Origin: Roridomyces roridus
Taxonomy: Eukaryota; Basidiomycota; Agaricomycetes; Agaricales; Mycenaceae
Reading direction: 5' to 3'
DNA length: 64,000 nucleotides
Assembly (NCBI GenBank): GCA_029378245.1
Contig: JARKIF010000032.1
Coordinates: forward strand, 62,001 to 126,000
Position 1 is the first letter of the stretch. Each line of letters starts with the position of its first letter. The notes under the pieces were generated by a model. It saw nothing but the letters and a program-made list of their open reading frames with translations, did no database searches and was not told the DNA's origin. Of the stretch, positions 1 through 10,382 are shown in pieces. A program made the translations under genes and the position numbers.

Positions 1-171
1 TTTCGTGTCAGCGCCTTTGCCAATCCGACGCTTCTTGGGCAAGACTACCACTTGGACACTCGAGTCGGAACCCGACTCTGGATCGATCTTTTTCGCGGCA
101 CGACGCGCTCTTTTCTTCGCAGGAGGGTTTTCATCGGGATCGACGCGCTTGCGTTTGGGCTGTGGAGGCAT
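1..171 (-). CDS. N-terminal part of a basic nuclear-type protein, cut by window edge
   Basis: The reverse strand opens with ATG at 171 and stays open to base 1 (57 codons). It begins MPPQPKRKRVDPDENPPAKK and continues with clusters KKRARRAAKK and PKKRR. These lysine/arginine runs look like nuclear localisation signals, and the acidic/serine spacing suits a chromatin or nucleolar protein, but no domain is visible. The start is preferred because it is the first ATG and the upstream sequence (172-271) is a short spacer before a tRNA gene. I do not recognise the family. The remainder lies outside the window. Confidence 0.6.
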   Translation of the reverse strand, partial: MPPQPKRKRVDPDENPPAKKRARRAAKKIDPESGSDSSVQVVVLPKKRRIGKGADTK

Positions 172-271
172 GGTTGTGGAAGAGGATAAGATTTGATGAG
201 AAGGGCGCCAAATCAAAACATAAATCCGAAACCTCCGTGAGATATATATGTTGCTTGGGAACCCTATCAAT

Positions 272-350
272 TCCCTCTTAGCTCAGTTGGTAGAGCGCGT
301 CACTAGTATCCTCACATGACGAGGTCAGTCGTTCAAATCGGCTAGCGGGA
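272..350 (+). tRNA. tRNA-Thr(AGT), copy 1, with 7-nt intron
   Basis: The cloverleaf can be folded by eye. The acceptor stem TCCCTCT pairs with AGCGGGA (one T-C mismatch at pair 5-68), the D arm is GCTC/GAGC, the anticodon stem is CGTCA/TGACG and the T arm is AGTCG-TTCAAAT-CGGCT. The anticodon loop reads CTAGTA then A, giving anticodon AGT at 305-307. A 7-nt insert (309-315) sits at the canonical intron position after base 37. The exon halves are identical to the tRNA on the opposite strand at 5757-5853. A 7-nt intron is very short for splicing-endonuclease recognition, so function is likely but not certain. Confidence 0.8.
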
Positions 351-2577
351 ATTCATTTTGGTACTTTCACTTTGTTTTGCTCGAATCACAACGACACGGG
401 TTACAGCTGTTGGCAAAATTGTAGGCCGAGCCCAAATTTTCGTGATATCTCGGCTACCTCAGCGAATGTCACTTTGCTCCACAAATCCCCACCGTCGATG
501 CTGCCTTGGCTCCAGCATCTGTCCAACATTACCTCCTTTGTGCAGAAATCCGAGTGTCAAGATTTTTTGGAGTGGCCTACAATTTTGCCAACAGCTGTAA
601 ACGTTCACAGAGCCACGATTCACCCAGCAAGCTCCACTGGTTCATTTGCAGGATGTATAAAGCCAACGCTTGAAAACCATCAAATTATTATTTAATGTGG
701 TACAGAGTAAGGATTCATCTTCCTAGAAGGAGCAGGGAGACCGACTCGGCGGAGACCAAAGACATGGATCCCCGAAAGTCCAGTATTCCAGAGAGCCATG
801 AATGGTACCGCCTTGGCGGCAAGTTCCGTCTCGACGGGGAAGTGAACGTTCAACTGACCTCTCGTCACCAAAAAAGCACGGACTTGGCCGGGTATCTCCT
901 TGGACGAACACCGCCGACCAATTGGTGGAATAGCACCATGAGCAGACGTGCGTGGAGTTGGTAAACCCGCGAAAATGACCCGGGCGCGCCGGAGCGCGGA
1001 CGTCCGTTGACAGATAGATGGAACGGTTATTGTGCCTCGAGACGCCGTGAAGGCCAGTCAGTCATGATGCTGATCCCGAGGGAAGGAACGTCCATAACAG
1101 ACGGCGCTCATGTCCGCGCAGTTCCGAAGGGCGCCCCGGTCCAGGCCAGCGTCGAGTAAGTTATTGTAGAAGCGTTTTCATAGGCGGGCCTCCCCGCGGG
1201 TCCAAGCAGTCGGGTAAATGAACAGTGGCTGAGGTGGGAGGCAGACTAGAACTTTCTAGAGTAAGGGTCGAGTTGCACGGTAAAGTTTCGGTGTCCGTGC
1301 GATAGTTAATATTACGAGGTGTCCTCGTTGAGTGCAAGGATGCAGATGAACTTGAAGGTGCACGTTGGTGGCCATTGGTGCAAATCGCTGCAACTGGCTG
1401 GGGCGGCGGCACTTCACTAGCGGGTTCGGAGGTCTCTGATGATTGTGGGTCCATGAGAAGCCTGTGGCGGGCCAATATAGGATCTACACAAGAAACGTTC
1501 GTCGGAGAGCGTGGGATCCATGGGAGCGTCCGGGTCGAGGGTCGCAGTGTCGCCAGAGGACATGTTGTTTCCGGACAGATTACAGCATCCAAGCGTCGGT
1601 TGGTTTTGCTGATCTACGGGATTAGAAAGAAAATGTCTCTGAACGAGGCGATGTATGCACGTTTGAGGGATGCTAATAACGATACAAGCAACCATTGGCC
1701 ATCTTGAGGAGATAACACAGTCGATGGCGCGATCGAGAGTGATCATCGAATTTTGCTTCCGTCTTCTCGTAGAAAATCATTTGATGCCGGGGCCAGCACG
1801 CCGTCCAGTGTCCACTTCTTGCTAAGTGCATGCTATACTTGCCCTTATCATGAATGGATGCTGGCCAATTGGGATACCGGTGCGTCGAGGCCCCGTGGAA
1901 CGGAAATTAAAGATTTGGATGGGGATGAGGATGCAGAGGTCGATTGGTGTCAATGACACCAGGAAGAGTGTGTCACTGTGGAAAATTGCGAACTGGCCGG
2001 TAGAGGCGAGTCGTCAATGCTATGGTGCGGGCTGTAGCGGGGCTGCTCCATGTCGGTCTTGGCTGAATCCTGATGCACTAGCATCAAAAATTGGAAACAT
2101 TAGTTGGCACACGACCACAACGGTGGCTTGTACACCGCCGGATGATTGCGTATACCTGGCCGGGAGAGTCTCACGTCTGAAAAGAACGTGCGTACGAGCC
2201 GTAAGAGACTGTGGCGCCGGTCTCCAGAAGGGGTGATGAAGTGGATATGGCTGCGGGACCAGCCGGGAGGCCACCATCTGTGCGGCGCCCAGAAAACAAG
2301 AGGAGAAGCGTCGTGGGTTGAGGAACACAACACACGGTGTCTTTTAAGCGGGACTTCGGGAAAACTGCGAGACTTTTTGACGAGACGGAAGCAAATCTTG
2401 AAACGGAATTTGAAGCAAGGCACCGCGGGGGATTCACGCTTGTTTGCGGAGTCTGTACGGTTATGTTCTGCAGGCTTCAGAAGGTCGCAAAGTAAAATAT
2501 TGAACGGTTAAGGGAAGGTGCCAAGCCAAGCGATACTTTTGATTGCCACCAATTGCTTTTCTTTCACTCTCTGAGAC
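351..2577. other. 2.2-kb stretch without a confident gene
   Basis: Apart from the inverted-repeat element at 401-600, I see no conserved protein. A minus-strand open frame at 1161-1592 has a serine/proline/threonine-rich sequence. An overlapping minus frame from about 1560 could encode a short peptide beginning MSSGDTATLDPDAP. They do not join through a clean splice without a stop, so I do not call a gene. The last few hundred bases should contain the promoter and 5' UTR of the gene starting at 2578. Confidence 0.5.
401..600. repeat. Palindromic (MITE-like) element with 27-bp perfect inverted arms
   Basis: Bases 401-427 are the exact reverse complement of 574-600, with 146 bp between. Weaker inverted similarity continues both inward and outward (for example GAATC motifs near 384 and 627), so the original palindrome was probably longer. 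No coding capacity and no obvious target-site duplication are visible. The form fits a small non-autonomous DNA element or a hairpin-forming duplication beside the tRNA gene. Confidence 0.6.
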
Positions 2578-4364
2578 ATGACCACCATGTTGGTCTCTCC
2601 AGCCATTACTTCCATTCTGCTGCCCTCTCAAGCGTCGACAAACAGCCTTTCTTCCTCTTCCTCCAGCAACTCGAGCTCTGCCTCCTCGGCCTCTTCACAT
2701 ACCAGTGCAGACACTCCGACAATGGACAAGCCCACCCCGCGCAAGATCCGTTTCGCGCCTCTTCCAGACCCCAGAAGGTCCCTGCTCGTCACCGATGACG
2801 GCGAGGAGCTTCCACTCCCCGATTTTGCAGAGCTCCCCGCTTCGTCATACTCAAACTCTCAACCTTCACCGATGCCTACGCCAACAATCTCGCTACCTCT
2901 CTTACCAGACACCCCGCCACCCTCGTCTTTCAACCCCGCGTCTTTGCAGAAGAGCGGCACGTGGCCAAAACCGCGGGGTCTGCTCCGTACTTTCCGTCGA
3001 GGCACCACCCCGGCCTCGTCCACCGACAGCCTGACCCCCACACCAAGCGTCGATGAGCCCGTCAACCTCGCCCTTCAGCGGTGGTCTTCCGCCAACAGCT
3101 TGACCAACGGCTCACCGCTCTCACGAACACAGAGCCAGAGCAGCGTCTCGAGCATGGCCAAACGGCGAGGGCGCGGTTTGCTGCCTAGTTTTGGCATTGG
3201 GAAAGAGCGGCGAAGCAGCAGCTTGAGCATCTCCCAGTCAAACGCGAAGAAGAACGCCGGGCCTCCGCCCCCCTTGCCCACGAACAATCCGTTCGCCAAC
3301 TCAGTGGCGCCTGGCGGGAAACGTGGGACAAAGATGTTAAATGGCCGTGTATATGGCTCGAAGCAAGGTTAGTCTTTCATTTGTTTTCGCGATGTTCCCC
3401 GTTCTCCGCCCGGCGCCAAGCCATATTCTGTCACATTGAGTTCTAATACAATTCTCTTTTTACAGCGAACCCCTTCGCATCCGCGCGTGACGAGGAGCCG
3501 GCGTTCGTTGAGTGGGGCTACGGTGGCATGGGGAGCGTCAAGAATCAGGAACATGCTGCATGGGGGCGCGTTACTGGCTCAGCCAGCGCATCGACATCCG
3601 CCGCGTCTTCCACCATAACAGTGTCCTCGGCTAATTCGGGCCCCGACGTTAAAGCCAAGGGACACGTCCATGGTATGGGCGTTGTCCACACTGGCGGGGG
3701 AGAAGAAGACGACGATGGGAGTGGAATGGGTTGGGTTAAACGGAGGAGGGAGGCAAGGGAACGAGAGAAACTGGAAAAAGAGGCCGCCGAACGGACTCAG
3801 AAAGAACCGGAGGAGAACGCGAATGAGGAGATCAAAGAGAAAGATGGCGATGGAGACGGTGGTGGTGGTGAGGTGGGAGTCGGCGAGGCCGAGGTAAGCA
3901 CGCCAATGCCTGCAACTTCACCATTGGGCACGCCGCATGCTTGCACCCCGCTGGGTACTCCATCCCTTCCTTTCGCCGCCCCGTCTTTGGGGCCTTCACC
4001 ACTAGGAACGCCTTCAGCACACGAAGAGGAGCACGTGCTGCGCGCGGTGACACTTCCCGCGCATTTCAGAGGGCACCATCACAGAAGTTCCTCGAATGGC
4101 GCTGTCAATATACTTGCCGACGCGCACGCTCCCCCCAACTCGTCTTCATCTTCGTCTGGGTCTTCCGTTTCGGATGATGAGGACGAGGAGGATGAGAAGA
4201 AGGAGGAGGACGAGGAGGAGGATGACAGACGGTCAAAGGAGAATGACCAAGATGACGATGACGATGATGAAGACGAGGACGAGGACGAAGACGCAGAGGC
4301 AGAGCAACGTCGTATGACCGCGCGCAGTGCAGGGGTAGAGAAGATTAGTCGCCACAAGGAGTAA
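2578..4364 (+). CDS. Acidic, low-complexity protein with PRKIRFAPLPDPRR motif
   Basis: Two exons, 2578-3367 and 3466-4364, are joined by a 98-nt intron (GTTAGT donor, CTAAT branch, TACAG acceptor). The protein is about 560 aa. The N terminus is serine-rich and is followed near residue 52 by PRKIRFAPLPDPRR, a sequence that looks conserved against a low-complexity background. The middle has proline-rich stretches and several NPFA/NPFAN motifs. Then comes a charged, coiled-coil-like segment of arginine, glutamate and lysine. The last 100 residues hold long aspartate/glutamate runs interrupted by short basic patches. I do not recognise a domain. It is probably a cytoplasmic or nuclear scaffold, but that is a guess. 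Confidence 0.75.
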
Positions 4365-5756
4365 AGCTCCTTGGAGACGCGATGGAAGACGAGGAGAGGA
4401 CGAGTTGAAGACACCCCACACCTATTTATCTGCCTGCCGCCCCCTGCTTTCGCCTGCTGTCGTATCTTGCTTTGTCTTCCCCACACCCCGCCGCCTGCCT
4501 CGAGTCGAGTCGGGTCGACCCAGCGTCCCTCCCGGTCGATACATCCGAACGATGGCTCACTCAAGAAGGGGCGAGGCGCCACTCGCATGCCTCCCCTTTT
4601 TATACGCCCACCAGCGCCAATACATCGCTACCACTACCCCATCCTCCTTGCGTATATTACAAAACGCCCGCACTGGCCGGTACTGCGAGGCAGAAATACT
4701 AGGCTCAATACCCACTCCACTGCCCAAGAGTGGCATATTTTTATTTAGTCGCGTGAGTCTTTTCTGTGTTCTTCATTTCTTCGAGTCTGACTAGGAGACG
4801 CAGCGCATCACCACACGTATCCATATCCACATTTTAGTTGCCCTGGGTCTTATGAGGTTTCTTCTGTATGTACACTACGCAATACTGGCACCCACTCCGA
4901 CACGTTTCTAGCAATATATCTGATCGTACATACCCCTGCATCCTGGATTAGTTAGCTGCATTCTTGTATATACGAGTGGGTATGGGCAATCACAGCCAGT
5001 CACATCATTCACTTACTAAGCACATCAAGGCCCGAATCCTTCGTCTGTCTTCTACACCCCCTGAATAGCCGCGGAGACATCCTAGAATACAAATCCAGTG
5101 GAAAATACTTCTACTAGACCCAGTTGCAGAATAAAATTCAAAATTGAGAACGAAGTCTGCTGGAAAATAGGTACTTGGCTAGTGTTCAAGCTGCCGGGAA
5201 TGGGTATACAAGGGTTCATACCTCTTGCTGAAGCTCTCTTGACACACCCTGAGTGAAATTTGTCTCATACAACCCTTCCAGGATGTTCTCTGAAGGGCAG
5301 CAGAGCGGTGTGACAATGCGTGACATGGACATCACACAGCGAAAGGTCCTGCAGTCTATAGCACCCTGGGTCATACTTGATGCCAAAACTCGGGCGGTGT
5401 TCAACATTAGGATGAGATCCATTTGTAACTGTCGAGAAAAATCTTTGAATTTTGACTTCCATTTGGTATTTTAATTCTGTATCTCGCACTCAGAGGTGAT
5501 TTTTCGGAAAGTCTCTCGACAGTTACAAATAAAATGCAATTCTGAAACCAAGTCTCCGCTGAAGCTAATGGCCATTTGTGTCCGTTGAGGCTAGAGTTGT
5601 AGACCGAAACTTAAAGCTTTGATTTGGCTGTAGTTCCAAAAGCGGAAGTGCCATCAGATCACTCGCTAATGGCAGGCGCTGCCCATACCCAATACGAGCA
5701 AATGGTTTCGCAAAGTTGCAAACTAGAAGACAAGAGAAGAAGAAGAAAAATGAAGT
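4365..5756. other. Intergenic stretch: 3' UTR plus small inverted-repeat element
   Basis: The first part should be the 3' UTR of the upstream gene. No conserved reading frame is seen on either strand. The short inverted-repeat element at 5421-5530 is the only structured feature. The right edge abuts the minus-strand tRNA-Thr gene. Confidence 0.55.
5421..5530. repeat. 110-bp hairpin element with 17-bp terminal inverted repeats
   Basis: ATTTGTAACTGTCGAGA at 5421-5437 is repeated exactly as its reverse complement at 5514-5530, closing the element at both ends. The interior is A/T-rich and non-coding. Size and perfect termini suit a tiny MITE. No convincing target-site duplication flanks it. Confidence 0.55.
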
Positions 5757-5853
5757 TCCCGCTAGCCGATTTGAACGACTGACCTCGTCATGACACCGCA
5801 CTGGGCGACAGAGATATACTAGTGACGCGCTCTACCAACTGAGCTAAGAGGGA
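5757..5853 (-). tRNA. tRNA-Thr(AGT), copy 2, with 25-nt intron
   Basis: Read on the minus strand, the exon halves match the gene at 272-350 base for base, including the T-C mismatch in the acceptor stem and anticodon AGT. The insert after anticodon-loop base 37 is 25 nt, a size that is normal for a fungal tRNA intron and allows pairing with the anticodon. This copy is therefore the more convincing functional gene. Confidence 0.85.
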
Positions 5854-5962
5854 AATGCTTCACTTCCACCGGTTCCAACTTGTGGTCTGGTGGTGACAAT
5901 TTCATGAAGATTAGATTCAGAAAGTATTTGCCCCTGTTTTTCCCAACCTTCAAGTTCTTTCC

Positions 5963-7651
5963 ATGGTCCACCGGAGGCGGCCCAAGCACGAAGACCTAGA
6001 GGAGCAGAATGAGGATACCGAGACTCCTACTCTTCGCTCACCGCGAAAGCGCCTGCGTCGTCAGTTGGACTCGAGCTCTGAGTCTGAGGCTGAAGGCGAG
6101 CTCCCTGTTCCAAGCCAAACCGGAGAGCCCTCGAATTCAGATTCCCCGTCTTCTCCAAAACGTTTATGTCGCAGGCAAGATTCGACTGTAACTCCTTCAG
6201 CGCGTAACAAGAGGACCCGAGAGGCATCACACTCGTCCGACTCTGAGTGCAATCTTCTAGAGCGCAAAGAATGTCTAAAGCGTCGTCGTGCATTGAACCC
6301 GGCTTCAGCTTCTTCTCGCGGTGGGACGAGGGACGAGTCATCCGATTCAGACTCTGGGGCACATTCCGAGGACGAGAATGACCTCCGGCGTAAGTCAAGT
6401 ATGCCTCTCTTGCGCTCATCTATCAAGCTCCTGCAGTTCCTACACCTCCTCCCCGGTCCAAGCCATTACCGAAGGAAATACGGAGGGATGCGATAGAAAA
6501 GCTGAAGGATTGCCGCAATAACAAGGGGTCGCCGACCGCAGTTCGTCGAGCAGTCCCTGAAGATGTTGATACTTCTTCGAGTTCGGGACTCGAGAACGAT
6601 TCGGACGAATCTACGATGGACGAGACTCAGTCAGAGCGTGCGAGCTCAGAGAATGGTCGTGCCAACTCAGAGGATGCCAGCTCAGACAATGACTTCATAG
6701 ACGATGCAGATGTGTCGTCCGATGAAGATCAGAAAGTCCAGAAAGCACTAGGCATCGTTTGGTATGAGCGGCGTTCGCTCAAGCAGCAATTCATGGCATT
6801 CATCGAGTCTTTGGTGAAACTAAATGCCAATCCAGACTTGGAGGGGCTAGCTGGGGAAGACGGTATGCCCCACAGTTATTTGTATCCACTGCTACCTGAT
6901 CTCCGTTCAGAATTGTCTTTCAAGGCAGCCCTCAATGCCCTCAAGATTCGTACTAGGGCACAAGCGGATACTATGCAAGGTCCCACATGGACTGGGTCGT
7001 TCAAAATCACGTTGGACCGACGTCCAGTTCTGATGGGACCCGTACAATGCGAAGACTCGGACTGTGAGGCTTGCTGGACTCGTGGGAAGTTCAAATGCAG
7101 CGCGATGGGCTCCTACACAGTCTCGACACGCAAGGGATTCTATGACCCCGAGACGTTCCAAGTACTTGTTCAAAATTTTGTTTGCAATATCATTATGGGT
7201 TTCACTCACCTCCGCTTTTCTACAGGATATCCCGGAACGTGGTGAAGAATATAGCGACAGAACGACGCGAGATAAAGGGAACAACGCACAGGCGGATGTT
7301 CTCCTGTACCCGCCGGGATTTCGACTCGTACTCGGTGAAGATTGTGCTCACCGAGCTGCTGCATAGTTCGTTGATATTTCTGCCTTGAACAGAACCCTTG
7401 CTGATTACAGACAGCCACCAAACTCGGCATTACCTGTACCACATGGCAGTGCGCATTTGGGACGAGATTGAGAGAGTTGGTGATCTGGAGTCGGAGGATT
7501 TGAAAGACCAGGAAGGGCTTATGGAAAGGATGACCGGGGCGTTTGGGGAAGAGGTACGTTTCTCTCTCAATAACACTACCAGCACTGAGCCTCTTCGCAG
7601 CTGTGGCATGATTTCTGTTTAGACAGCAAGCAGTGGGAGATGTTCCAGTAG
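5963..7651 (+). CDS. DUF4211-like nuclear protein
   Basis: Five exons (5963-6389, 6437-7161, 7226-7365, 7415-7553, 7601-7651) keep one frame with introns of 47-64 nt. The N-terminal 220 residues are charged and serine-rich with many SDSE/DSD clusters and basic RKRLRR patches, typical of a nuclear disordered region. From about residue 230 (FIDDAD onward) the protein matches my memory of fungal DUF4211 proteins. It has VWYERRSLKQQF, a cysteine pair in DSDCEACW, a tail pattern FYDPETFQ, and RHYLYHMAVRIWDEIE near the end. The two cysteines may bind metal. Molecular function is unknown. The stop lies only 69 bp before the next start codon, so the two genes are tightly packed head-to-tail. Confidence 0.8.
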
Positions 7652-7720
7652 TTACTTACCAGTTTGGGAATATGAGTTTGGCTACACCGTGTGATACAAA
7701 CAATACCGAAAATTTTGATC

Positions 7721-10114
7721 ATGGCTCCTGCAACGACGACGGCCATAGGCGGGGCCTGGTCTACCCTGCCGCACTCTTTGACCCCATGGGTGTAACTATG
7801 CGTATACTGCATAAATCACGGTCCTTACCTCGAATTGCAGACTCGATGTTATTCAATCCATGGGACACACTCAAATGACCCCGGTCCAAGCCTCGACTAT
7901 CCCCTCTTCATGCAGCACAAGGATGTCGTCGTAGAAGCCGTCACAGGATCTGGAAAGACTCTTGCTTTCGTCATCCCCATTCTGGAGCGTCTTATACGTC
8001 GAGAACGGAAACTACGCAAGAATGACCTCGGAGCACTCATAATTAGCCCGACACGGTGCGCGCAACTCTATTTTCATATCGTTCATCGCCTCAACTCATC
8101 TCAGAGAACTAGCGACGCAGATCCATTCTATTTTCTCGCTGTTTCTGTCGGCGCAGCCCAGGAGCGAGCCTGTGGACGTGGACTCGGACCCGCCAGAACC
8201 TGAATACCCCTCAGCCTTGTTGCTCATATCATCCAACACGTCGTCCCCAGCGCAGGACATTCAACGGTTCACAACAACAGGCGCAGATATAGTTATCGGG
8301 ACACCGGGTCGTGTCGAAGAGTTTCTGTTGGGCAAGGGCAAGGCCGTGGTCAACGTCAAAGAGCTCGAGGTTTTGGTGCTAGATGAAGCAGGACAGGTGC
8401 GTAGTTGTGTCTAGTGAATTTTTCTGCTGGTAAACACCTGGTAGGTTGCTGGACTTGGGGTTCCAAGCAGCCGTCACGCGCATTATATCGCATCTGCCGA
8501 AACAACGACGGACGGGGCTATTTAGCGCAACCATGACGGATGCGGATGCCCTCTCGGAGCTCGTTCGCGTTGGGTTGCGGAACCCTGCACGCATTATTGT
8601 CAAAGTGCAGGCCAAGAAACTAAAGTCTGCGGGTTCGTCGGTCCGCGAGACTATAGAAGAACGCCGGATACCGGCCAAGTGAGTGCTAGGCGCCTTTTAA
8701 GAATATAAATTGAACCCTCCCTCGTAGTCTGAAGATCCATTACATTTCTTGTTTAGCATCAGAAAAGCTGGTCCAACTGACGCGTATAATATCCGCCGAA
8801 GTTGCAGAGCACGAGTCAACCCGATTCATTGTCTACTTTGCCACAGGCGCCTGCGTAGACTACTTTTATCGTGTTCGTCTCTCCCGGATCTCAAAACCTG
8901 TGGCTCATCCTCCCCAGATTCTACAAGACCTCCTACCTCCAAATACATCACTGTTCTCTTTACACGGCCATCTTCCGCCCTCTGCTCGGACAAAGACTTT
9001 GGCTGCGTTTACGGATGCCCCGGCCACGGCAGAATCACCGGCCGTGCTCCTTGCCACCGACGTAGCTGCACGCGGACTGGATCTACCTTCAGTTAACGCG
9101 GTCATCCAATTTGACCCGCCGTCGGATCCGAAAGCCTTTTCTCACCGTTGCGGACGAACCGCCAGGGCGGGCCGCAGCGGGAGGGCGTGGGTGTTGCTTG
9201 TTGGTCGGGAAACGTCCTACGTTGGTGCGTATCCACTGTTTCTCGAGCCGAGCCGAGTCCGACTTTTCTCCAGAATTTTTGGCGATTAGGAAAATACCGA
9301 TTAATGAGAAACCGTACTTTGGGGATCAGGTCATGGAACCTGCGCCTGTGGAGGGCGAGGAAGAACCGACACGTCCGGAGGACCCTGAAGTGTCTGTCTT
9401 TCTCGGTCGTATCCGGCAAACGGTGTCAACAGATCGAGCGATACATGATCAGGTGAGCGAGTTGCAGATAGAACGAGTCGTCTTTTTTAACGCGGTTTTC
9501 TAGGCCATGACTGCTTTCGTGTCCTTTGTGCGGGCGTACTCGAAACACGAGGCGTCGTACATTTTCCGTGTTAAGGATCTTGATCTTATCGGTGTAGCCA
9601 AGAGCTTTGGGCTGCTTCGACTCCCGCATATGCCTGAACTACGCGATCTTCCTCGCGAAGATTGGGAAGAGGCTACTGTGGATGTGAGATTGGCCTGTTT
9701 GATTTAACGTTCTTGGTGCTGAGGATTTGCAGTGGAACACGTTTTGCGTACCTTGACAAGGCGCAAGAGGCGAAGCGCGTTGCGGCAGGAGCAGCTGCGG
9801 CAACCTTGCTTGATGCCGAGAGGGAGAAACGACGGGCGGCACGGGCAGAGACGCAAAAAGCCAACGCTGCATGGAGCAACAAGGTGACCAAGAAGGAGGA
9901 ACGGGAGAAGAGGAAGGACAAGAAGAGTAAGAAACGAAAGTGGCAGAAGAGTCAGGAAGCTGTGGCAGTTGTTGGTGAGAAGGAGGACGGGGGACACGGG
10001 GATGATGGCGGCGAGGATTGGGAGGAGTTTGCGCGGGAAGAGAGGATGGCCAAGAAGATGAGGAAGGGCGATGTCAGCAGAGCAGCCTTTGACGCTGAAT
10101 TTGGTGACCTGTGA
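7721..10114 (+). CDS. SPB4: SPB4/DDX55 ATP-dependent RNA helicase (60S ribosome biogenesis), frame broken three times
   Basis: The order of DEAD-box motifs is clear: Q-motif region MTPVQAST, motif I AVTGSGKT, Ia PTRELA (made by splicing out 8056-8104), Ib TPGR, III SAT, IV-V ending DVAARGLD, and [13 protein letters not shown]. The C-terminal tail is lysine-rich with the DKAQEAKR element found in Spb4. Introns: 7792-7840, 8056-8104, 8397-8444, 8679-8727, 9225-9273, 9453-9503, 9684-9732. Family continuity needs three one-base corrections. One C is missing in 7901-7904, one G is extra at 8391-8392 (inside motif II, turning DEAD into DEAG) and one T is extra in 9742-9745. Spb4 is essential for 60S maturation in yeast, so I favour assembly errors over gene loss. 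Confidence 0.85.
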
Positions 10115-10382
10115 ATTGAATTGTATCTGTGTAGCTTCGGAAGGTCGCTTACACGACCCCGCCTTGCCCGCACGTGAAGCATTACTGATCACGAAATATC
10201 ACGTCGCGCCGTTATAAACCGCTGCTGGCCTGCTGAGAGGCCTCATCGTCCTGGCTTTCTATACCTCTAAACTCGCTCCTAGGTCAGCAATCGCAAGGCT
10301 TGCTCAGGTCCACCATGTTTCTAGCTCGAATGCACTCTGGTCTTGAACGACTCTTTCCCAGATTTCTAGATCCCTCTCCACA

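Noticed and set aside
1161..1746. Two-exon Ser/Pro-rich gene on the minus strand
   Set aside because: The only in-phase splice between the two frames creates a TAG stop; no family resemblance.
4233..4588. Poly-serine minus-strand frame opposite the acidic tail
   Set aside because: It is the complement of the GAN/GAA-rich acidic tail of the plus-strand gene and has no independent support.
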